Assembly (NCBI GenBank): GCA_902542165.1
Contig: CACBTF010000003.1
Span: forward strand, 1-48,953
Source: an uncultured Pelagibacteraceae bacterium
GTDB taxonomy: Bacteria; Pseudomonadota; Alphaproteobacteria; Pelagibacterales; Pelagibacteraceae
Direction: 5' to 3'
Length of the DNA stretch: 48,953 nt
Shown: positions 17,944-26,410 of the stretch, piece by piece
Position numbering within the stretch: position 1 is the stretch's first letter
How the letters are laid out: each line of letters begins with the position of its first letter
Program-made: the position numbers and the translations under genes
Notes under the pieces: model-generated
The model's input: the letters and a program-made list of their open reading frames with translations, nothing else
Databases searched by the model: none
What the model was told of the DNA's origin: nothing

Positions 17944-19494
17944 ATGAATTTAAAAGTTAAAAACGCTTTGATATCTGTTTCTAACAAGGAGAATTTAGTT
18001 TCATTGCTTAAAACTTTAAAGAAATTTAATATAAACATAATAAGCTCTGGAGGTACTTATACCGCTATAAAAAAATTAGGTTATCAATGTACAGAGTTAT
18101 CGAAGTATACAGGTTTTAGGGAGATGTTGGACGGAAGAGTTAAGACTCTTCATCCAAAAATACATGCCGGTATTCTTCATGATAGGCAGAATAAAAAGCA
18201 TAAAAATGAAATGTCAAAACAAAATTTCCCGTCAATCGATCTAATTGTAGTAAATTTCTATCCATTTCAAAAAATAGTCACAAACACAAAAAACCCAAAA
18301 AAAATCATTGAAAACATTGATATTGGAGGACCAACAATGGTTCGAGCAGCTGCAAAAAATTTTAAAAATGTAACAATAATAACTAATAAAGATGACTATA
18401 AATCCTTAATCAAAGAGTTAGAAAATTTTAGAGGAAAAACCTCTTTAAAATTTAGAGAGCTGATGTCTTCAAAGGCATTTGGTTTAACTGCATATTACGA
18501 CTCTATGATTGCTAATTGGTTTAATAAGAAACTAAAAATAGAATTTCCAGAGAGAAAAACAATCTTTGGAAGAAAGTTTAAAAATTTAAGATACGGTGAA
18601 AATCCCCATCAAAAAAGTTCCATATATGTAAGCGACTATAATGATCAGCAACTTGCATTTAATCAAATTCATGGAAAAGAACTAAGTTACAATAATTATA
18701 ATGATATGTTTACATCTTTAGAGATTTTAGAATCTTTAAAAAAAAATTCTGGAACTGTAATAATCAAACACGCAAATCCGTGCGGGGTGTCTGAGAATAA
18801 AAATCCATTTAATTCTTTTAAAAATGCATATGCATCCGATCCTATGAGTGCTTTTGGTGGTGTAATTGCATGTAATTACAGAATAAGTAAAAAAATCGCT
18901 AATGAGATTAATAAAAATTTCTTAGAAGTCATACTGGCTAAGGGTTTTGAAAAAGAGTCATTAAAGATACTTAAAAGAAAAAAAAATTTACGTATAATTG
19001 ATATTACAAATTTTAAACTTGATAACCTCTCATCCATAAAAATATTTGACGGGTCTTTTTTGATACAGAGTAAAGATAGTATTGTGATTGAAAAAAAGAA
19101 ATTAAAATGTGTGACTAAATTAAAACCAAAAAAAAAAGAAATGGCTGAAATCCAATTTGCTTTTAATGTTTGTAAGCATGTTAAGTCAAATGCAATAGTT
19201 TTATGCAATAATTTTTCAACTATTGGCATTGGTGCCGGCCAACCAAGCCGATTAGATAGTTGTAAAATTGCAGTTCAAAAAGCCAAACAATTTCAATCCT
19301 CAAAGATCAAAGGATCTGTAGCTGCGTCAGATGCTTTTTTTCCTTTTACCGATGGGATAAATGTTCTTATTCGAGCAGGTGTAAAAACTATAATACAGCC
19401 TGGTGGTTCAATTAAAGATCAGGAAATTATAAACGCTGCAAATAAAGCAAAAATAAAAATGTTTTTTACAGGTATTAGACATTTTAATCATTAA
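17944..19494 (+). CDS. purH: Bifunctional AICAR formyltransferase/IMP cyclohydrolase
   Basis: PurH performs the last two steps of IMP synthesis. The 516-residue protein has the N-terminal cyclohydrolase (MGS-like) domain with ALISVSNKENL, SSGGTY and MLDGRVKTLHPKIHAGIL, and the C-terminal transformylase with KHANPCGVS, IGAGQPSRLDS, SDAFFPFTDG and QPGGSIKDQE. The frame can be extended upstream to a TTG at 17917, but that overlaps the heparinase-like gene; ATG 17944 matches the family start. Its end overlaps convergent phhB by four bases. Confidence 0.97.
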   Translation: MNLKVKNALISVSNKENLVSLLKTLKKFNINIISSGGTYTAIKKLGYQCTELSKYTGFREMLDGRVKTLHPKIHAGILHDRQNKKHKNEMSKQNFPSIDLIVVNFYPFQKIVTNTKNPKKIIENIDIGGPTMVRAAAKNFKNVTIITNKDDYKSLIKELENFRGKTSLKFRELMSSKAFGLTAYYDSMIANWFNKKLKIEFPERKTIFGRKFKNLRYGENPHQKSSIYVSDYNDQQLAFNQIHGKELSYNNYNDMFTSLEILESLKKNSGTVIIKHANPCGVSENKNPFNSFKNAYASDPMSAFGGVIACNYRISKKIANEINKNFLEVILAKGFEKESLKILKRKKNLRIIDITNFKLDNLSSIKIFDGSFLIQSKDSIVIEKKKLKCVTKLKPKKKEMAEIQFAFNVCKHVKSNAIVLCNNFSTIGIGAGQPSRLDSCKIAVQKAKQFQSSKIKGSVAASDAFFPFTDGINVLIRAGVKTIIQPGGSIKDQEIINAANKAKIKMFFTGIRHFNH

Positions 19495-19829
19495 TTAATT
19501 TTATCAATTTTAGCAGCTAAGACGAAGTCACTCTCGGCAAGCCCTTTAATAGCATGAGTATAAATTTTTACTTCGCAGTAACCCCAACCGAAAGAAATGT
19601 CCGGATGATGATTTTCGTCTTCTGAAATTTTAGAAATTTCATTAACAAAATTTTGGCTTTCTTTGAAATCTTTAAATTTAAATTTTTTGATTAAATAAAA
19701 ACTCTTATCTTCATTGCTTTTCACGTTCCATCCGTCAACTTTTTTAAGGTATTTATGGATTTCGCTAGTGTCAAAAGGTGGAATATTTCCATCACATGCT
19801 ACACATTTTTTTTTTGACAGATCAGTCAT
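19491..19829 (-). CDS. phhB: 4a-hydroxytetrahydrobiopterin dehydratase (pterin carbinolamine dehydratase)
   Basis: This 112-residue protein has the PCD motif ENHHPDISFGWGYCEV followed by THAIKGLAESDFVLA, and an N-terminal CVACDGNIPPFD, possibly a Cys pair. PCD dehydrates 4a-hydroxytetrahydropterin; in bacteria without phenylalanine hydroxylase it may serve molybdopterin or folate metabolism. It is the last gene of a unit starting with tRNA-Gly and the FkbM methyltransferase, two bases downstream of the latter. Confidence 0.93.
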   Translation of the reverse strand: MTDLSKKKCVACDGNIPPFDTSEIHKYLKKVDGWNVKSNEDKSFYLIKKFKFKDFKESQNFVNEISKISEDENHHPDISFGWGYCEVKIYTHAIKGLAESDFVLAAKIDKIN

Positions 19830-19831
19830 CT

Positions 19832-20749
19832 TTATTGTTTAAAAATTTTACTCAATAATTCTTTTCTATCTTTACTAATAAGATAAAAGTTTCCAATAGT
19901 ATCGTGCACTTTATCAAGTTTCTCAAGGGATTTTACAACATCTTCTACTGAATATTTGTCACCATTTTTACTATAAATTTCGTAATTTATCACATTTAAG
20001 AAATTTGAAAGATATTCATAATTAAATTTTTCATTCTTCAAAATATATTTTGAAAATTCAATAATTATAAACGGTTTATTTTTTTTTATTGTATTCTTTG
20101 CGCCATCTAAGACATTAATATCTGCTCCCTCGACATCAATCTTTATTATAATTAATTTATTATTTATTTTTCTGTTTTTTAAAACATTATCAATTGTGAC
20201 GGTATCAACAAAAATTTTTTGTTTGATATTAAACTTTCGATTTAATATTGAGCTTTCCCAATCCTTTTCACTTTCATGGAACTCAATTTTTTTATTATCT
20301 AAATCTGCTACAGCCTTATTTAAAATTTCAATATTGTGAAAATTGTTTAAATCTAGATTTTTATTAAATTCTTCTAAAGTATTTTTTGAAGCTTCAATTG
20401 ATATAATTTCATTTTCGTTAGATAGTGATGCTGTGTAAAATGAGTAAAAACCAAAATTACAACCACAATCTATTAAAAATATTTTATGTAAATTGTTTAG
20501 TTTTTTAATAGTATTAATCTCAGAAACGTCAAAAAAATTACACTTTTGCAAAAGTGAGTGCGAAGTTTTGTTTCTTTTATGATTAGAATATAAATATAAA
20601 TTGTCAATTTTAATTCTTAAAGGTTCGTTAAAAAACATTCTCGAAAATCGATAATAAAAATAATAAAAAATATTTCTTTTAAATATTCTTATATCTTTCT
20701 CAGCAATATATTTTTGAAATAATCTTGTCGTTAAGTTTTGATTTTTCAC
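19832..20749 (-). CDS. FkbM family methyltransferase
   Basis: This 305-residue protein carries an SAM-dependent methyltransferase domain of the FkbM type: FLIDCGCNFGFYSFY (motif I), EIISIEASKNT, VTIDNVL, and IIKIDVEGADINVLDGA, the hallmark C-terminal motif. FkbM enzymes usually O-methylate sugars of surface glycans; the target here is unknown. The frame reads upstream into tRNA-Gly, giving a false MPTRRSR start; the first start after the tRNA is the GTG at 20749. Its strong Lys/Asn/Ile content and lack of local pathway partners suggest an accessory, possibly transferred gene. Confidence 0.87.
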   Translation of the reverse strand: MKNQNLTTRLFQKYIAEKDIRIFKRNIFYYFYYRFSRMFFNEPLRIKIDNLYLYSNHKRNKTSHSLLQKCNFFDVSEINTIKKLNNLHKIFLIDCGCNFGFYSFYTASLSNENEIISIEASKNTLEEFNKNLDLNNFHNIEILNKAVADLDNKKIEFHESEKDWESSILNRKFNIKQKIFVDTVTIDNVLKNRKINNKLIIIKIDVEGADINVLDGAKNTIKKNKPFIIIEFSKYILKNEKFNYEYLSNFLNVINYEIYSKNGDKYSVEDVVKSLEKLDKVHDTIGNFYLISKDRKELLSKIFKQ

Positions 20750-20758
20750 AATTTTTTT

Positions 20759-20833
20759 TGGAGCGGGCAAAGGGGTTCGAACCCTCGACCTTCTCGTTGG
20801 CAACGAGACGCTCTACCACTGAGCTATGCCCGC
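20759..20833 (-). tRNA. tRNA-Gly (GCC)
   Basis: The minus strand folds into a complete cloverleaf: acceptor GCGGGCA/TGCCCGC, D arm GCTC/GAGC, anticodon arm TCTCG-TTGCCAA-CGAGA with anticodon GCC, T arm GAGGG-TTCGAAC-CCCTT. Without CCA it is 72 nt (20762-20833); the CCA end (20761-20759) is encoded. A good promoter lies just upstream. Confidence 0.97.
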
Positions 20834-20842
20834 AATTTTTGA

Positions 20843-20872
20843 ATTATAGTATACTCTCTTATCGATGGTCAA
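20843..20872 (-). promoter_or_regulatory. Promoter of tRNA-Gly
   Basis: On the minus strand TTGACC (20872-20867) and a perfect TATAAT (20848-20843) are separated by 18 bp. The -10 ends nine bases before the first tRNA nucleotide, leaving a leader of about three bases. The same transcript probably continues into the FkbM and phhB genes. Confidence 0.75.
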
Positions 20873-20912
20873 CAGATATAAAATGTCTCTACCGATATTC
20901 CAATTTTTTTTA

Positions 20913-20918
20913 TATAAT
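20913..20918 (+). promoter_or_regulatory. Putative -10 box of the LON-domain gene
   Basis: A perfect TATAAT ends six bases before the ATG at 20925. No good -35 hexamer is present at 16-18 bp upstream. The placement again predicts a leaderless mRNA and supports the chosen start. Confidence 0.4.
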
Positions 20919-20924
20919 ATTTAC

Positions 20925-21542
20925 ATGAAAAGTTTTCCGGACATAATTCCTGTGTTTCCTTTAAGTGGGGTTATATATTTTCCTAAGACAAATTTGCCAT
21001 TAAATATATTTGAACAAAGATACTTGGACTTAGTTAATGATGCTTATAAAAAGGACAAGCTAATGGGCATGGTTCAGTCTAAGCGAGAAGATAATGCTGT
21101 ATATAAAGTAGGTTGCTTAGGAAAAATTAGTGATTTTCATAAAAGCAAAGATGGTCGTATATTAATAAATTTAACAGGTATTTCCAGATTCCAAATTATA
21201 AAAGAAATATCTAGCAACAAACTTTACCGGGAATTTCAAGTAGATTATAAAAATTTTGTCAATGATACTAATATTCATCAGAATGAAGTTGATTTTAAAA
21301 ATTTACTTGAAAATATCAAAATTTTCTTTCAAAAAAATGGTTTGCTTCTTAATTGGAAAGAGTTTGAAAAACTGGATAATTCCCAACAAATAAATACTCT
21401 TGCGATGATTGCTCCTATTACAAACGAAGAAAAACAAAAACTCTTAGAGTCTATTTCTTTGGAAAGCAAGGTTAAAACTTTAGAGAATATAATTAGTTTT
21501 TATCTGCACGATTCAAATTCTAATAATTTCACTTTACAATAA
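20925..21542 (+). CDS. LON substrate-binding (N-terminal) domain protein
   Basis: This 205-residue protein is a stand-alone LON N-terminal domain: IIPVFPLSGVIYFPKTNLPLNIFEQRYL at the start and GCLGKISDFHKSKDGRILINLTGISRF in the middle. It lacks the AAA+ and peptidase domains of Lon protease. Stand-alone copies occur widely in alphaproteobacteria; the role is unsettled, perhaps substrate or adaptor binding. The frame extends upstream to 20865, but ATG 20925 fits the family and the -10 box. Only three bases separate its stop from that of convergent rho. Confidence 0.88.
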   Translation: MKSFPDIIPVFPLSGVIYFPKTNLPLNIFEQRYLDLVNDAYKKDKLMGMVQSKREDNAVYKVGCLGKISDFHKSKDGRILINLTGISRFQIIKEISSNKLYREFQVDYKNFVNDTNIHQNEVDFKNLLENIKIFFQKNGLLLNWKEFEKLDNSQQINTLAMIAPITNEEKQKLLESISLESKVKTLENIISFYLHDSNSNNFTLQ

Positions 21543-21545
21543 ATC

Positions 21546-22820
21546 TTAGTTTGGTGATTTATTCATTGAGTCAAAAAAATCAGTATTATTTTTCGTATTC
21601 TTAAGTTTTGCGATAAGAAACTCGATTCCGTCCATTGTACCCATAGGACTTATAATTCTTCTTAGCACATTCATCTTAGAAAGGTCATCTTTTTCAAAAA
21701 GAAGTTCTTCCCGTCTTGTTCCAGATCTTGTGATATCCAATGCTGGATAGATTCTTTTATCAGCTACTTTTCTATCAAGAATTAATTCTGAGTTACCAGT
21801 TCCTTTAAATTCTTCAAAAATAACTTCATCCATCCTGCTGCCAGTGTCTATCAAGGCGGTTGAAATTATAGTTAAAGACCCTCCTTCTTCAACATTACGT
21901 GCCGCTCCAAAAAACCTTTTGGGTCTTTGAAGTGCATTAGCATCTACGCCACCCGTTAATACTTTTCCAGAACTTGGTATAACTGCATTATAAGCTCTTC
22001 CTAGTCTTGTTATTGAGTCTAACAAGATTACCACATCTTTTTTATGTTCAACCAACCGTTTGGCTTTTTCAATAACCATTTCGGCAACAGCAACGTGCCT
22101 TGAAGCTGGTTCGTCAAATGTTGACGCTACTACTTCGCCTTTTACAGATCTTTGCATGTCTGTTACTTCCTCAGGCCTTTCATCTATTAATAAAACCATT
22201 AGATAACACTCTGGATGATTAGCCGTTATAGATTGGGCAATATTCTGAAGAATTATAGTTTTACCTGCTCTAGGCGGTGAAACAATTAATGACCGTTGAC
22301 CTTTACCAATTGGGCTTACTAAGTCTATTAGTCTTGCTGTGTTATCAGGTTTTTTTTCAACTTTTGTGGTCTCGACCTCTAATTTAATTCTCTCATTTGG
22401 GTAAAGAGGCGTTAAGTTATCAAACGCAATTTTATTTTTCCCTTTTTCTGGTTCATCAAAATTAATTTTATTTACCTTTAGCAGGGCAAAGTATCTTTCA
22501 GCGTCTTTCGGTCCTCTTATTTCTCCTTCAACTGAGTCTCCTGTTCTTAATCCAAACCTTCTGATTTGACTTGGGCTTACGTAAATATCATCTGGTCCAG
22601 GCAGATAATTAGATTCTATTGCTCTTAAAAAACCGAACCCATCTTGCAATACCTCGAGAACCCCTGTTGCAGTAATTTGCTCATTTTTTTCTGCTAATTT
22701 TTTTAAAATCGCAAAAAGAATTTCTTGTTTTCTTAATGTACTAGGATTTTCAATGCCAAGTTTTTCAGCTTCATTAATAAGCTCGGCTGGGTTCTTTTGC
22801 TTTAGTTCTTGTAAATTCAT
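21546..22820 (-). CDS. rho: Transcription termination factor Rho
   Basis: Rho is the hexameric RNA helicase that ends untranslated transcripts. The 424-residue protein has the N-terminal Rho domain, the RNA-binding cold-shock-like domain ([29 protein letters not shown]), Walker A in [11 protein letters not shown] (178-188), [13 protein letters not shown] and the ITRLGRAYN and [21 protein letters not shown] motifs. No insertion is seen. Its importance is high here since almost all convergent genes lack space for intrinsic terminators. Confidence 0.98.
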   Translation of the reverse strand: MNLQELKQKNPAELINEAEKLGIENPSTLRKQEILFAILKKLAEKNEQITATGVLEVLQDGFGFLRAIESNYLPGPDDIYVSPSQIRRFGLRTGDSVEGEIRGPKDAERYFALLKVNKINFDEPEKGKNKIAFDNLTPLYPNERIKLEVETTKVEKKPDNTARLIDLVSPIGKGQRSLIVSPPRAGKTIILQNIAQSITANHPECYLMVLLIDERPEEVTDMQRSVKGEVVASTFDEPASRHVAVAEMVIEKAKRLVEHKKDVVILLDSITRLGRAYNAVIPSSGKVLTGGVDANALQRPKRFFGAARNVEEGGSLTIISTALIDTGSRMDEVIFEEFKGTGNSELILDRKVADKRIYPALDITRSGTRREELLFEKDDLSKMNVLRRIISPMGTMDGIEFLIAKLKNTKNNTDFFDSMNKSPN

Positions 22821-22852
22821 GAAATTGAGTTGATTAATTGGGAAGTATTAAA

Positions 22853-22880
22853 AATATATGTTTTTTTTAGAAAAATTCAA
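22853..22880 (-). promoter_or_regulatory. Putative promoter of rho
   Basis: On the minus strand TTGAAT (22880-22875) is followed after 16 bp by TATATT (22858-22853), about 32 bases before the rho ATG. It lies in the 66-bp gap after hemJ, so rho may be transcribed separately from the hem genes as well as by read-through. Confidence 0.4.
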
Positions 22881-22886
22881 GACCTT

Positions 22887-23318
22887 TTATAATGGCTTAA
22901 AAATCACAAGAAATACAACAACAATAAGTATTATTGTGGGCACTTCATTAATGATTCTAAAGTATTTGGAAGATTTAGTATTATTATCCAATGCAAATTC
23001 TCCAAGATATTTTCCAAGTAAAAAATGATAAAAAGTTAATATGATAACTAGGGCTGTTTTAACTTGCATCCATAATTCGGAAAAAACACTAAATCCAAGA
23101 CTATGGATTAATAACACACCGAATAACCAAGATAACAACATAGCTGGCATCATAATATAATTATAGAGTTTTCTTTCCATCGTTTTAAATATTGTTTTTT
23201 GAGATTCATGATATGCTTCTGAATGGTAAACAAATATTCTTGGTAAATACAAAAGTCCCGCCATCCAAGAAATAACTGATATCAGATGTAAAGATTTGAA
23301 CAAGAGATAAATATTCAT
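22887..23318 (-). CDS. hemJ: Protoporphyrinogen IX oxidase HemJ
   Basis: This 143-residue protein with four membrane helices is the HemJ (UPF0093) type of protoporphyrinogen oxidase, common in alphaproteobacteria lacking HemG/HemY. Diagnostic features are FKSLHLISVISWMAGLLYLPRIFVYH at the N-terminus with the conserved His, and the W.QVKTALVIILTFYHFLLG segment with the conserved Lys. It acts between coproporphyrinogen oxidation and ferrochelatase. It begins two bases after the hemH stop. Confidence 0.93.
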   Translation of the reverse strand: MNIYLLFKSLHLISVISWMAGLLYLPRIFVYHSEAYHESQKTIFKTMERKLYNYIMMPAMLLSWLFGVLLIHSLGFSVFSELWMQVKTALVIILTFYHFLLGKYLGEFALDNNTKSSKYFRIINEVPTIILIVVVFLVIFKPL

Positions 23319-23320
23319 CT

Positions 23321-24313
23321 TTAAATATATTTTTTAACTAACTTTTCAAACAAATTGATATGATCTGAATTGTCATTAAGGCATGGTATTAAATCAAAAT
23401 TTTTACCACCATTTTCTATAAAGCTTTCTCTTCCTTGAATATTAATTTCCTCTAAGGTTTCTACACAATCAGAGGCAAAACCTGGACATATAACTAGTAG
23501 GTTTTTAATTCCTTTGCTAGGCAAACTTTCTAGGGTTTTGTCCGTATAAGGTGTTAACCACTCTTGGGGCCCAAATCTTGATTGAAAAGTTGTCTGAATA
23601 TCTACTTCATTAAAATTTTCTTTCATAAGTCTTGTGGTTTTGTGACAGTAACAATGGTATGGGTCTCCTTTATCAAAATATTTTTTAGGAATACCATGAT
23701 AAGAAGATATAATTAAATCTGGTTTCCAACTTATGCTTTTTAATTTCTCTTTAACACTTTTTATAAGGGCATCTATGTATATGGGTTCACTTTCATAATG
23801 GGGTATTACTTGTAAACTTGGTTGCCACCTCATACCCATGAGGGATCTATAAACTTCATCACAAACAGTTGCTGTTGTTGCTGCTGCATATTGCGGATAC
23901 AAAGGAAGTATTATTATATTTTCACACCCTGCATCTTTAAGAATATTGAGTTTTGATTTAATACTAGGATTCCCGTATCTCATTGCAAAATCTACAACAA
24001 TTTTTTCATTCCCTATTTTGCTATTTAATTTTTCTGCTTGGCTTCTTGTAAAGTAAAGTAAAGGAGACTCATTTGACTCTTTTCTCCAAATTTTTTTATA
24101 TGCGTGTGCTGTTTTGGATGGCCTAAAGGTAAGTATAAATAAGTTTAAAATGATTTGCCACAGTACAGGATTTACTTCGATTACCCTTCTATCAGATAAG
24201 AATTCTTTTAAATATTTTCTTATATCCCACCAACTTGTAGAGTCCGGTGTTCCTAAATTTACTAAAAGAACACCTGTTTTGCCAAATTTTACTTCTGGGT
24301 GATCGTTCTGCAT
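23321..24313 (-). CDS. hemH: Ferrochelatase
   Basis: HemH inserts Fe2+ into protoporphyrin IX. The 330-residue protein has the start GVLLVNLGTPDSTSWWDIRKYL, the active-site SSYHGIPKKYFDKGDPY with the metal-binding His, FQSRFGPQEWLTPYTD and the CPGFASDCVETLEEI motif with the catalytic Glu. It lies between hemE and hemJ with two-base gaps, a heme-synthesis operon. Confidence 0.97.
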   Translation of the reverse strand: MQNDHPEVKFGKTGVLLVNLGTPDSTSWWDIRKYLKEFLSDRRVIEVNPVLWQIILNLFILTFRPSKTAHAYKKIWRKESNESPLLYFTRSQAEKLNSKIGNEKIVVDFAMRYGNPSIKSKLNILKDAGCENIIILPLYPQYAAATTATVCDEVYRSLMGMRWQPSLQVIPHYESEPIYIDALIKSVKEKLKSISWKPDLIISSYHGIPKKYFDKGDPYHCYCHKTTRLMKENFNEVDIQTTFQSRFGPQEWLTPYTDKTLESLPSKGIKNLLVICPGFASDCVETLEEINIQGRESFIENGGKNFDLIPCLNDNSDHINLFEKLVKKYI

Positions 24314-24315
24314 TA

Positions 24316-25320
24316 TTAATATTCTCTATAAAATTTTATTAGTTTATTTACTTTAACCGGGTTTGTTTCTGGTAACATACCATGTCCTAGATTAAAAACA
24401 TAAGGCAAACCTTTAAATGCGTCTAAATATTTTCTAGCATTATTGTAAATGTCCTCATCGGACGATAATAAAATTTTTGGATCTAGCCCACCTTGAATTA
24501 CCGTGTCTTTAAGATTTTCTTTAGCCCACATAGGATCAATATTGTAATCTATATTTAACCCGTTAGGTTTTACTAAATTATTAAAATCTTTGTAGTTTTC
24601 TTTTATACCCCTTGGAAAACAAATTACAGGTATATCTTTCTTTTTACAAAACTCTACGATTTTGGAGTTTGGTGTGTAACAAAAACTATTAAGATCTTCT
24701 TGTGGTAACAAACCAGCCCAAGAATCAAAAACTTGGACCACATCAGCTCCAGCGTTAATTTGATTATCTATATGTAAACAAAGATAATTTATTAATTTTT
24801 CCAGTACTAAGCTAATTTCATCTTTTTTCTTGTTAATTAACTTTAAATCAATTTCTTTTTTACTCAATTTGGCTCCAAGCATGTATACTAATAATGTCCA
24901 CGGAGCCCCTATAAAAGATATTAATGATTTTTCTTTATTTAATCTTTTTCTAGTAATTTCTATTGCCTTATAAACTGGTTTAAGTTTTTCAATAAAATCA
25001 ATATCGTTATTTTTTAAAAATTTATTAAGATTAAAGTTTTCTAACTTTGGTCCGTGGTTTTTTAAAAATTCAACTTTTTGATCAAGGGCATAGGGGACTA
25101 TTAATATATCTGAAAAAATTATTGCAGAGTCTAAATCAAACCTTTTTATAGGTTGTAAGGTAATTTCAGAACTTAATTCACTATTCAAACAAAGATTAAT
25201 AAAATTTTTATTTTGAGATCTAATTCTTTGAAATTCAGGTAAATACCGCCCTGCTTGTCTCATAAACCATATTGATTTACAAATCTTTTTATTTATTAAG
25301 ATTTCTTTAAGATTACTCAT
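24316..25320 (-). CDS. hemE: Uroporphyrinogen decarboxylase
   Basis: HemE decarboxylates uroporphyrinogen III to coproporphyrinogen III. The 334-residue TIM barrel contains the diagnostic WFMRQAGRYLPEF near the N-terminus, IIFSDILIVPYAL with the catalytic Asp, VQVFDSWAGLL and a C-terminal FNLGHGMLPETNP with the conserved His. It is the first gene of the hemE-hemH-hemJ-rho leftward unit and borders the candidate replication origin. Confidence 0.97.
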   Translation of the reverse strand: MSNLKEILINKKICKSIWFMRQAGRYLPEFQRIRSQNKNFINLCLNSELSSEITLQPIKRFDLDSAIIFSDILIVPYALDQKVEFLKNHGPKLENFNLNKFLKNNDIDFIEKLKPVYKAIEITRKRLNKEKSLISFIGAPWTLLVYMLGAKLSKKEIDLKLINKKKDEISLVLEKLINYLCLHIDNQINAGADVVQVFDSWAGLLPQEDLNSFCYTPNSKIVEFCKKKDIPVICFPRGIKENYKDFNNLVKPNGLNIDYNIDPMWAKENLKDTVIQGGLDPKILLSSDEDIYNNARKYLDAFKGLPYVFNLGHGMLPETNPVKVNKLIKFYREY

Positions 25321-25591
25321 TAAATAATTAAAAGTTTAAAAACGTAATATAAGCTTTAGGTCCTGTTAGTTAGTTATATAACGATTTATACATTTTTTGT
25401 ACATTAGGTAGTTTATAAGTATTGGCAATAATACTCATTTTAAGTGGTTTATTAGTTTTATAAACATCTAAAAAATCATATTATTAACATTCAATAACAT
25501 GTTTAAATAGTGTTGATTAATGTTAGTAAATTTTTCTAATTTGTTTTTAAGGTGTGTAAAGTAATTTAATTAATATTTTATTTACAAAGTT
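25321..25591. other. Candidate chromosomal replication origin (oriC) region
   Basis: This 271-bp gene-free, very AT-rich gap lies between divergent hemE and ppsR-maf-aroE-coaE-dnaQ, the context of the experimentally known Caulobacter origin (between hemE and the RP001-type gene) and of the Rickettsia one. Degenerate DnaA-box-like nonamers compared with TTATNCACA are TTATAAACA (25458-25466) and TTATTAACA (25481-25489), each with one mismatch, and TTATACATT (25386-25394) with two. No perfect DnaA box and no standard TTAA-N7-TTAA CtrA site was found. The gap must also hold promoters for hemE and ppsR. Confidence 0.7.
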
Positions 25592-26410
25592 ATGAACGAA
25601 AAATACAATGTATATCTTGTGTCTGACTCTACCGGTGAAACTCTAGATAGGATATTTTTATCTTTAAAATCTCAATTTGCTAATTTTGAGTATTATAAAA
25701 AAGAATTTGCATTTATTAGAACTGAACAGCAAATAGACAAAATTATTAAAGAGTGTGCTCTAAATGAAAATTCGATTATTCTATATACAATTGTTGAGTC
25801 AAAGTTAGCCAAATATTTAGCAAACCAAAGTGAAAAAAATTCTGTCCCTTGTTTTGGTGTACTTGGAAATTTAATTTTAAGCTTTTCTAAATTATTAAAT
25901 CAAAAAGCGATACACAAACCTAGCGCTCAACATGTATTAGATGACGATTATTATAAACGTATAGAAGCTATACAATTTACTATGTCACATGATGATGGAA
26001 AAAAAGTTGACGATATTAACAGCGCTGATGTGGTCTTGCTTGGAGTGAGTAGAACAAGCAAAACACCAACCTCAATCTACCTAGCGAATAGAGGATATAA
26101 AACGGTAAATATTCCACTTGTTCTAGATCAAAAAATTCCAGAAGATTTAAAATTTAACTCAACTTCTTGTATAGTTGGACTTGTTGCAGATCCTCAAAGG
26201 CTGTCAGATATAAGACGTAATCGTGTAGCTATAATGAAAGATCAAAATCTGTCAGAATATACAGATTTAGAATCTATAAAAAAGGAGGTAGAAAATTCGA
26301 AAAAATTATTTAAGAAAAATAATTGGCCTATAATAGATGTAACAAGAAGGTCCGTAGAAGAAACTGCTGCATCTATATTAAAAATAATTGAAATAAAAAA
26401 AAATAAATGA
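25592..26410 (+). CDS. ppsR: PEP synthetase/PPDK regulatory protein (kinase/pyrophosphorylase, DUF299)
   Basis: This 272-residue protein is a DUF299 bifunctional regulator that phosphorylates and dephosphorylates PEP synthase or pyruvate phosphate dikinase. The start VYLVSDSTGETLDRI and the P-loop-like GVSRTSKTPTS (151-161) are diagnostic, with a C-terminal NWPIIDVTRRSVEETAA. The target enzyme is not in the window. It is the RP001-type gene beside the origin in other alphaproteobacteria. maf overlaps its end by four bases. Confidence 0.93.
   Translation: MNEKYNVYLVSDSTGETLDRIFLSLKSQFANFEYYKKEFAFIRTEQQIDKIIKECALNENSIILYTIVESKLAKYLANQSEKNSVPCFGVLGNLILSFSKLLNQKAIHKPSAQHVLDDDYYKRIEAIQFTMSHDDGKKVDDINSADVVLLGVSRTSKTPTSIYLANRGYKTVNIPLVLDQKIPEDLKFNSTSCIVGLVADPQRLSDIRRNRVAIMKDQNLSEYTDLESIKKEVENSKKLFKKNNWPIIDVTRRSVEETAASILKIIEIKKNK

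Noticed and set aside
18876-19229. 117-residue minus-strand frame
   Set aside because: It is fully antisense to purH and resembles no family.
20750-20803. N-terminal extension MPTRRSRVRTPLPAP of the FkbM methyltransferase
   Set aside because: These codons lie within the tRNA-Gly sequence; the first usable start after the tRNA is the GTG at 20749.
20725-20928. Plus-strand open frame containing ERAKGFEPSTFSLATRRSTTELCP
   Set aside because: It is the antisense translation of tRNA-Gly, a well-known false gene in databases.
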